Assembly: GCA_010027915.1 (NCBI GenBank)
Contig: RGUG01000022.1
Location: 1-11,460 of the forward strand
Direction: 5' to 3'
Source: a bacterium
Lineage (GTDB): Bacteria > Margulisbacteria > Marinamargulisbacteria > SXXA01
DNA: 11,460 bases
A program made the translations under genes and the position numbers. The notes beneath the pieces were generated by a model. It saw only the letters and a program-made list of their open reading frames with translations. It was not told the origin of the DNA and did not search any database. Each line of letters starts with the position of its first letter. Position 1 is the first letter of the stretch. This document shows positions 6,882 through 11,460 of this stretch, piece by piece.

Positions 6882-7590
6882 CCCGTCGGGTTCGTGTGGG
6901 GTATGCCCCCCATCCCCCGTTTAGTTTCACCCAGTCGAATGGAACCCCCAGTGGGGAATCATGGGTCGTGGCCCATACCCTGTTAACCCGATTGGGCCTT
7001 GCCATTGAGCCCGTCGAAACCGATTTTTGGTCATTGATTCCCCAACTACTAGCGGGACAAGTTGATGTGGTGGCCTCTGGATTGTTGATCAGTCCGGAAC
7101 GTGAAAAAGAAGTGGCCTTTACTTACCCCACCTACCAAGATGGTGAAGGGGTACTGTTACACCGACGAAACCCCCATCATATTCAGACGTTTCAGGACAT
7201 CTTAACCCATCAATGGAAAGCATTCGATTGGTACCCCCCAATCGTCGGGTACCCTGTCTCGATACCAAGGCCGCCATGGACGCCATTGTGACCGGTCAAG
7301 CCGATTGTTTTGTGGCCTCTACCCTTACCTTAAGACAAGGGGCCATGACCCATCCCCATCCCGATTTACGGTTGCGATCCACACGGGATGGGTTTGAGGT
7401 TCCCTCTATCTCCCCATTCGAATTTGGTGCCTTGGCACTCCGAAAAACCGATCTCACACTTCGAGATGACCTCAACCAACTCCTCAGCACATGGATAGGG
7501 TCACCAGAACATGCCGCACTGGTGGCACCCTTTGGATTTGGCGTCAGTGAATGGCCCAGCATGCACCCTCACTTCCGGCATCGTATTTAA
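6878..7590 (+). pseudogene. Family-3 solute-binding domain protein, split by a -1 frameshift
   Basis: Two frames together make one SBP_bac_3 domain of about 237 residues. The first frame (6878-7291) gives RVRVGYAPHPPFSF, LAGQVDVVASGLLISPEREKEVAFTYPTYQDGEGVLL, the typical first lobe. The second (entered between about 7234 and 7260, ending 7590) gives DTKAAMDAIVTGQADCFVAS and FGALALRKTDLTLRDDLNQLL, the typical second lobe and C-terminus. The switch falls at or near a run of six C (7234-7239). In the first frame this run reads TAC CCC CCA, forming the -1 slippery heptamer CCCCCCA. The cause could be a lost C (mutation or sequencing error) or programmed slippage. There is no signal peptide: the protein starts at the mature-domain strand, unlike normal periplasmic binding proteins. 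The start overlaps the SDR stop and has no visible ribosome binding site. No other lesion was seen, so the damage is single and may be recent. Confidence 0.72.
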
Positions 7591-7631
7591 TCAAGCCCCC
7601 CTCCTTCCCCTTTTGACTCACCCCATCCGAT

Positions 7632-7652
7632 TAACCCGCCCACAAAGGGTTA
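7632..7652. terminator. Weak hairpin between convergent genes
   Basis: TAACCC (7632-7637) pairs with GGGTTA (7647-7652) around a 9-base loop, between the end of the solute-binding gene and the end of the minus-strand gene, whose stop codon it covers. Neither strand has a clean T run after the stem, so a role as shared terminator is only a guess. Confidence 0.22.
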
Positions 7653-7961
7653 TAAAATATAGCCTCGACGCTGTCGTTTGAGGTCCTCTTCCCATGACAT
7701 GGTGGTGTGGGTGACGGCTTTGCCTTTTTGCCTCACTTTGGTATGGCCAATATCGAGCATCGACACGCTCACACTGTGGGTGGTCGGGGGGGTATAATCC
7801 ACATTAATCACGTGAGAAATGGTACGCAATCGACGTTGTTGGGCATCAATTTTTTCGTTTAACAACCGAATCATAACCGTGGCCATGGCATTAAACGACT
7901 CAACAGACGGTAGCAGTGAGGTGGCCTGTTGGGTACTAAGTGACCGTTTTTTCTTGGTCAT
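7650..7961 (-). CDS. Small basic protein of unknown function, second gene of a pair
   Basis: I do not recognise this 103-aa protein. It begins with a lysine cluster (MTKKKR), continues with a probable helix (about 20-50, MATVMIRLLNEKIDAQQRRLRTI), a Thr/Ser/Val-rich middle that could be beta structure (SHVINVDYTPPTTHSVSVSMLDIG), and ends in a basic tail (EEDLKRQRRGYIL). No signal peptide or membrane segment. The start ATG overlaps the stop of the upstream gene (ATGA, 7961-7958) with AAAGG 8 bases before it, so the two are co-translated and probably work together. A run of seven C on the sense strand (7792-7786) falls in codons for YTPPT and is a possible slippage site. Coding status is supported by the coupling and absence of a competing gene. 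Confidence 0.65.
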   Translation of the reverse strand: MTKKKRSLSTQQATSLLPSVESFNAMATVMIRLLNEKIDAQQRRLRTISHVINVDYTPPTTHSVSVSMLDIGHTKVRQKGKAVTHTTMSWEEDLKRQRRGYIL

Positions 7962-8494
7962 GATGATACCTTTTTAGAGGAAGGAGAGGGTGGGTTGCGT
8001 TTTAAGTAGTCGGCTAGTTGCTCTTCTTCTTTTTGTAGCTGTTCCAATCGCTTTTTAAGTCGACGAATACGGCCCATGTTATCAAAAAAACGGTTAAATA
8101 CCTCTTGTAAATGCGGGGGCAATGCACTGGTATCCAATTCGTCTTCGAGGGTTTCTAACATCATCATTGTTTGTTCGAAGGGCGTTTTTTTGGTGTTTTT
8201 TTTCCGGATTTCAACCTCATTCATTAAGGTGGCAATCTGAGAGGCCACCGACTCCTGTGCACTGGCTTCTTGGGAGGTCGTGGCCGTGGTAGACAATTGA
8301 GACGGCTGTTGTTTCTTGAGCTCATCCATTAAATACTGAATTTCATGGTCCACCACCCTGGTGGCCTCTTCAAACAAGCGACTGAGCTCATCCTGCTGAA
8401 CGGGTGCCAATCGTTGCTGCAGTTGGTTTTTGGCCACCCCACCCGTTCGTTTAAAAAACGACGGGTTACCAATGCCGGACGATGGGTCAATCAT
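7958..8494 (-). CDS. Helical, coiled-coil protein of unknown function, first gene of a pair
   Basis: I do not recognise this 178-aa protein. Visible parts: a helical N-terminal segment (about 22-62, ending EIQYLMDELKKQQ), a low-complexity Ser/Thr/Gln/Ala linker (about 63-88), a second helical stretch (90-121), and a charged heptad-like coiled coil at about 141-166 (RIRRLKKRLEQLQKEEEQLADYLKR). It ends in a Ser/Pro/Lys tail. No signal peptide, transmembrane helix, cysteines or catalytic motif. The start is the ATG at 8494-8492, with AGAGG 7 bases upstream; a TTG two codons earlier sits too close to that site. A strong promoter and a tandem repeat precede it. Two sampled 60-base stretches of this gene are 37% GC against 57% in a sampled stretch of gltX, hinting at separate origin or relaxed codon use. 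Lys/Gln/Glu richness explains part of this. Confidence 0.72.
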   Translation of the reverse strand: MIDPSSGIGNPSFFKRTGGVAKNQLQQRLAPVQQDELSRLFEEATRVVDHEIQYLMDELKKQQPSQLSTTATTSQEASAQESVASQIATLMNEVEIRKKNTKKTPFEQTMMMLETLEDELDTSALPPHLQEVFNRFFDNMGRIRRLKKRLEQLQKEEEQLADYLKRNPPSPSSKKVSS

Positions 8495-8510
8495 AATCAA
8501 ACCTCTTTCT

Positions 8511-8546
8511 TGGCCTACTCTCTTGGCCTACTCTCTTGGCGGTACT
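8511..8546 (-). repeat. 13-bp tandem repeat in the leader of the unknown gene pair
   Basis: On the + strand TGGCCTACTCTCT occurs at 8511-8523 and again, identically, at 8524-8536. A degraded third copy (TGGCGGTACTC) starts at 8537. On the sense (minus) strand each unit reads AGAGAGTAGGCCA, which is purine-rich. The last sense-strand copy runs directly into AAGAAAGAGG, the ribosome binding site. The copies lie between the predicted transcription start and the start codon, so a change in copy number would alter the mRNA leader and not the promoter. Confidence 0.8.
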
Positions 8547-8574
8547 CGCAAGGATACACCATGTAGTCCGGTAC

Positions 8575-8603
8575 ATTGTAGCCCATTGGAAACACCATGT
8601 CAG
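8575..8603 (-). promoter_or_regulatory. Sigma70-type promoter of the unknown gene pair
   Basis: On the minus strand the -35 box CTGACA (8603-8598) is followed by a 17-base spacer and the -10 box TACAAT (8580-8575); each box has one mismatch to consensus. Transcription would begin near 8568, giving a leader of about 74 bases that contains the tandem repeats. Confidence 0.62.
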
Positions 8604-8633
8604 TGTCTCGATCATTTTCTTGATGCCCGTTGG

Positions 8634-8648
8634 GTTTGACCCTCAAAC
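8634..8648. repeat. Perfect 6-bp inverted repeat upstream of the pair's promoter
   Basis: GTTTGA (8634-8639), CCC, TCAAAC (8643-8648). It lies 31 bases upstream of the -35 box of the unknown pair. It could be a small operator or activator site, or a hairpin in the read-through transcript of the RNA methyltransferase gene. An arm of six bases can occur by chance. Confidence 0.3.
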
Positions 8649-8795
8649 ATTCCCTGAAAAGGGGGTCATCAAATGGACACCCCATGCTCATGCGTTGCTA
8701 AGAAACGAACTCAACCACCCCATCAGGTGATTCGATCCAAAAAGATCAATAGACTGACCCCCATCTCCCCAACCCAGGCGGACACCCTGCTTGCC

Positions 8796-10064
8796 CTACC
8801 CTGCCCATGTTAATTGGGTCACCACTTCCATATGAATAGTATGGGGGAATAAATCAAGGGGTTGAATGTGGTCAATCCGATACCCATTCGCAACCAATCG
8901 GGCCACATCACGCCCCATGCTATCCAACTGACAATGAACCAAGGTCAAATAAGGCGGACGCCACCTCAATAACTGCCCATGAACCGGCACCGACAAGCCC
9001 GTACGAGGTGGATCCGCCATCACCCAATCCGGTGCCTGCGTCATATCCCGCATGGCGTGGCCCACATCCGATTGCAACACCTGCATATGGGGCCCGTTGC
9101 AATTAACACGGGCATCAGCAATGGCCACAGGATTGTCTTCGATCACGGTCACCGAATGGGCCCCACGGGCCAATGCATGTCGACCCAACACCCCGACCCC
9201 GGCATACAAATCCCATACCGTCGGGGGTGCCGACGGCAGCATCACCGCCCTGACCAAGGCCGTGATCAAGGCCGGATGACCTTGAAAAAACGACCCCAAA
9301 CTAACCCTAAACCCGATTCCGTCTACCCTCACTGTGGCCGCATGATTCCCCACGGAGATACCCGGATGATCGGGATGGGGTTGCCAATACGACCCCGTCA
9401 AACCCAAGCGTTCATGCATGAGACGGGCCTCCGATTCAGAAACGGGGACTCCCACGATGCGACCCAATCGGGCACTGTCCATCACCCAAAAAGCCGCTGT
9501 CGCCTGGACCATCTGATCAGGCGGGCATGGCCGCCATTGGGATAAAACCGACAAGCAGTGATTGAGTTCATCAGGGACCACCTCACAATGGGTAATCGGT
9601 TCAATCAGGGCCGAATGGCGGCGGTTAATCCCCCATTTTCCTTGGGGTGAAAACACCAGACGAAGTTGGCGGCGGGATACCCCCTCATCCGACCACACCA
9701 TCGGGTGAATACGGTCCTGAGATGGCGACAGGCCATGAGACGACAAGGTCTCCCACAGCCACTGGGTCTTGAGTTGGCGTTGATACGACAAGTCCGCATG
9801 CATTAATTGGCATCCCCCGCATCGGGTGTAATGATGGCAAGGTGGCAACACCCGATGGGCGCTGGCCTGATTCACACGGGTCACGTGTCCAATGTGATAA
9901 TGAGGGGTTTGCTTGACCCGCTTGACACTGACCTGATCCCCTTCGCACACCCACGGTATATAACAAGGAGGGGTATGATCAGCCAGCAAGCCAAGTCCTT
10001 TGGATGTGACACGCTCAATCACCCCATGATAGGCTATTGGCATTCGGGGCGAGTGGGGTGTCAT
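8796..10064 (-). CDS. TrmA/RlmD-family 23S rRNA or tRNA (uracil-5-)-methyltransferase
   Basis: A 422-aa SAM-dependent methyltransferase that would make 5-methyluridine in rRNA or tRNA. An N-terminal TRAM-like domain (about 8-65) is followed by a 4Fe-4S motif with Cys76, 82 and 85 (CHHYTRCGGC) and Cys160, as in RlmD-type enzymes. The catalytic domain shows SFFQ (258-261), the SAM motif VWDLYAGVGVLG (283-294), DPPRTGL (351-357), Cys378 as nucleophile, and Glu413 in PHTIHMEVV as the general base. The segment around the nucleophile reads VHCQLDS, where relatives usually have SCNP. The cluster favours an RlmD/RlmC-like role over classical TrmA, but the target is not resolved. The start ATG at 10064 is chosen because a promoter ends 8 bases upstream; a longer frame starts inside that promoter. 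No Shine-Dalgarno is visible. It is divergent from the M16 protease gene. Confidence 0.9.
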   Translation of the reverse strand: MTPHSPRMPIAYHGVIERVTSKGLGLLADHTPPCYIPWVCEGDQVSVKRVKQTPHYHIGHVTRVNQASAHRVLPPCHHYTRCGGCQLMHADLSYQRQLKTQWLWETLSSHGLSPSQDRIHPMVWSDEGVSRRQLRLVFSPQGKWGINRRHSALIEPITHCEVVPDELNHCLSVLSQWRPCPPDQMVQATAAFWVMDSARLGRIVGVPVSESEARLMHERLGLTGSYWQPHPDHPGISVGNHAATVRVDGIGFRVSLGSFFQGHPALITALVRAVMLPSAPPTVWDLYAGVGVLGRHALARGAHSVTVIEDNPVAIADARVNCNGPHMQVLQSDVGHAMRDMTQAPDWVMADPPRTGLSVPVHGQLLRWRPPYLTLVHCQLDSMGRDVARLVANGYRIDHIQPLDLFPHTIHMEVVTQLTWAG

Positions 10065-10072
10065 ACCGCAAT

Positions 10073-10101
10073 AGTATACCCTGCGGCACATACTTTCCCA
10101 A
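10073..10101 (-). promoter_or_regulatory. Promoter of the RNA methyltransferase gene, predicted near-leaderless
   Basis: On the minus strand TTGGGA (10101-10096) is followed by a 17-base spacer and TATACT (10078-10073). Eight bases separate the -10 box from the ATG at 10064, so the transcript should begin at or within a couple of bases of the start codon. No Shine-Dalgarno precedes this ATG or the next in-frame one. The -10 box is strong; the -35 box matches 4 of 6. Confidence 0.52.
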
Positions 10102-10124
10102 GCCCATCAAAAGGAGAAACAACC

Positions 10125-11460
10125 ATGCAACAATGGCGATGGATTGGGTGGGTGTGGGGTATATGGACACTGTGTGTATCAGCGTCACCAATCTGGCTAG
10201 GGTCCATCGAGCCAAGGCCAGGCCAAGCGGGTATCCCCTATCATGCCTATCAGTTAAACAATGGGTTGAGGGTCTACATTCATCCCGACCATCGGCAACC
10301 ACTGGTGCATGTTTCGGTGCTTTATCAAGTGGGGAGTTCCTACGAAGAAAAAGGCAAGTATGGGTTTGCCCATTTGTTTGAACACATGATGTTTCAAGGC
10401 TCGCGTCATGTGTCTCCCAATGAACACATGAAACGGGTGTATGAAATGGGGGGAAAAATCAACGGTACCACGGGACGTGACCTCACCCATTTTTTTCAAA
10501 CCGTTCCGTCTGCCTATTTAGAAACCGTGTTATGGCTCGAATCAGATCGGATGGGGTTTTTTGTAGATGGCATCACCGACCATCAATTCGCGATTCAACG
10601 ACAAGTAGTAAAAAGCGAACGGGCAGAACACTATGATACCCAACCCTATGGGTTACTACCTGAAACCATCGCCCAAACCGTATATGGTGACGGACATCCC
10701 TATTCGTGGATTCCCATCGGCAGCATGGCCGATTTGGACCAGTCCACCACCGACGATCTGAGATCCTTTTTTAATACCTGGTATGGACCATCCAATGCCG
10801 TCTTGGTGATGGCAGGCGACGTGAACCCAGAGCGTGCCATCGAGATGGTTGACCGGTATTTTTCTGGCATTCCAAACGGTCCAACGCACCCGATACGTCG
10901 GCCCTGGGTTCCCCTATTAACCCATTCAACCCACGCTTCCTATACCGATGAAAAAGCCACGCGACCCCGTATCACCATGGTATTTCCCACCGTCCCTGCA
11001 TGGCACCCCGACGAAGCCTATTTGGATGCCATTGCCCACACCCTGGGCAATGGGGCCGCCGCTCGTCTACACCCTTTTATTAAACGCCAGCGCGCATCCG
11101 ATCTATCGGTCTATCATGCAACCGCTGCTTTATCGGGTGAGTTTCACGTCGTGATCACCCCCTACGAAAACGAAGATATTCCCTCTTTGATAACGGATAT
11201 CGAAGCCGTCATCGATGGGTTGGCAGACGCCCCCCTTAAGGAGGAGGAGTTAGCCCGTTATCACCGACAGTATCAAATGAGGGTCGCCGACACCTTATCC
11301 ACCCTGGAGGGGGTGGCGTCCTATTTGGGTACCGCCCATTGGCTAACAGGCACCGCCGACTTTGCCCCCATTGAATGGGCCATGAACACCCACTTAACCA
11401 CCGCCAATGCCAAAGCAGTGGCCCAACGATACCTGGTCAACAAGCCCCGGGTGTATGTCA
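10125..11460 (+). CDS. M16 (pitrilysin-family) zinc metalloprotease, 3' end outside the window
   Basis: The frame is open for 445 codons to the right edge, so the C-terminus is missing. The inverted zinc motif HLFEH is at 83-87 (His83, Glu86, His87). Glu165 in VVKSERAEH lies at about the right distance for the third ligand. The preceding GLRVYIHPDHRQPLVHVSVLYQVGSSYE and following GYGFAHLFEH-like context are typical of bacterial M16B proteases, which degrade or process peptides in the envelope. A non-catalytic second M16 domain begins around 220-260 (THPIRRPWVP onward). Residues 4-20 form a hydrophobic, unusually Trp-rich signal peptide, with possible cleavage after VSA (18-20); no lipobox is seen. 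AAGGAG lies 8 bases before the ATG. M16 genes often sit in pairs, so a second may follow outside the window. Confidence 0.93.
   Translation, partial: MQQWRWIGWVWGIWTLCVSASPIWLGSIEPRPGQAGIPYHAYQLNNGLRVYIHPDHRQPLVHVSVLYQVGSSYEEKGKYGFAHLFEHMMFQGSRHVSPNEHMKRVYEMGGKINGTTGRDLTHFFQTVPSAYLETVLWLESDRMGFFVDGITDHQFAIQRQVVKSERAEHYDTQPYGLLPETIAQTVYGDGHPYSWIPIGSMADLDQSTTDDLRSFFNTWYGPSNAVLVMAGDVNPERAIEMVDRYFSGIPNGPTHPIRRPWVPLLTHSTHASYTDEKATRPRITMVFPTVPAWHPDEAYLDAIAHTLGNGAAARLHPFIKRQRASDLSVYHATAALSGEFHVVITPYENEDIPSLITDIEAVIDGLADAPLKEEELARYHRQYQMRVADTLSTLEGVASYLGTAHWLTGTADFAPIEWAMNTHLTTANAKAVAQRYLVNKPRVYV

Larger units (their letters stand above)
8495..8795. other. Intergenic region upstream of the unknown gene pair
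   Basis: About 300 bases between two genes on the same (minus) strand. From right to left it holds the 3' flank of the RNA methyltransferase gene without an obvious terminator, a small perfect inverted repeat (8634-8648), a promoter (8575-8603), and the leader with the 13-bp repeats (8511-8545). No tRNA, small RNA or supported gene was found. A 64-codon plus-strand frame starting with TTG inside the repeat has no ribosome binding site or family resemblance. Confidence 0.55.

Noticed and set aside
8511..8546. CRISPR array
   Set aside because: The direct repeats are 13 bp and adjacent with no spacers, and no cas gene is present.
8536..8730. 64-codon plus-strand frame in the intergenic region
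   Set aside because: TTG start inside the tandem repeat, no ribosome binding site, and it lies antisense to the promoter and leader of the unknown pair.
8740..8762. TTCGATCC resembling a tRNA T-loop
   Set aside because: Flanking bases do not pair into a T stem, and no acceptor or anticodon arm surrounds it.
10037..10381. 114-codon plus-strand frame overlapping the M16 start
   Set aside because: Out of frame with the clear M16 reading (HLFEH motif, Shine-Dalgarno at 10111-10116); a shadow.

Overview
The window is bacterial chromosomal DNA. The evidence is Shine-Dalgarno sites, sigma70-type promoters with 17-bp spacers, tight operons with 4-base ATGA start/stop overlaps, a bacterial glutamyl-tRNA synthetase, and an M16 protease with an export signal. 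Glycine GGG and proline CCC codons are common, and the + strand carries many C runs whichever way the genes point. The lineage cannot be assigned. A deoxyhypusine-synthase-family gene, found only in some bacterial phyla, is the most distinctive marker. No phage, IS, CRISPR, tRNA or rRNA gene was seen.

Layout. Bases 1-531 hold no convincing complete gene; a gene may begin at the left edge on the minus strand. From 5679 down to 532 runs a minus-strand operon of four genes: a 613-aa TIM-barrel-like protein of unknown function with a cysteine-rich tail, a nitrilase-superfamily amidase, gltX, and a deoxyhypusine-synthase-like protein. The last three are joined by ATGA overlaps. A divergent spacer of about 330 bases follows. 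A plus-strand pair (6006-7590) encodes an NmrA-like atypical SDR and a family-3 solute-binding-domain protein that has no signal peptide and is split by a -1 frameshift at a C6 run. Facing it on the minus strand is a coupled pair of unrecognised genes (8494-7650). They have a strong promoter, a 13-bp tandem repeat in the leader, and a lower GC content than their neighbours. Next comes a minus-strand TrmA/RlmD-type RNA methyltransferase (10064-8796). Divergent from it is a secreted M16 zinc protease (from 10125) that runs off the right edge.

Most of the recognisable genes look like housekeeping or general metabolism: tRNA charging, RNA modification, amide hydrolysis, polyamine-type chemistry and envelope proteolysis. 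Four points deserve most attention: the unknown TIM-barrel/cysteine-tail protein in the gltX operon; two promoters placed so that their transcripts should be leaderless (SDR and RNA methyltransferase genes); the slippery-site frameshift in the solute-binding gene; and the unknown gene pair with its repeat-bearing leader. I saw no clear multi-gene defence or biosynthetic system. All functional calls come from reading motifs by eye, without database searches.
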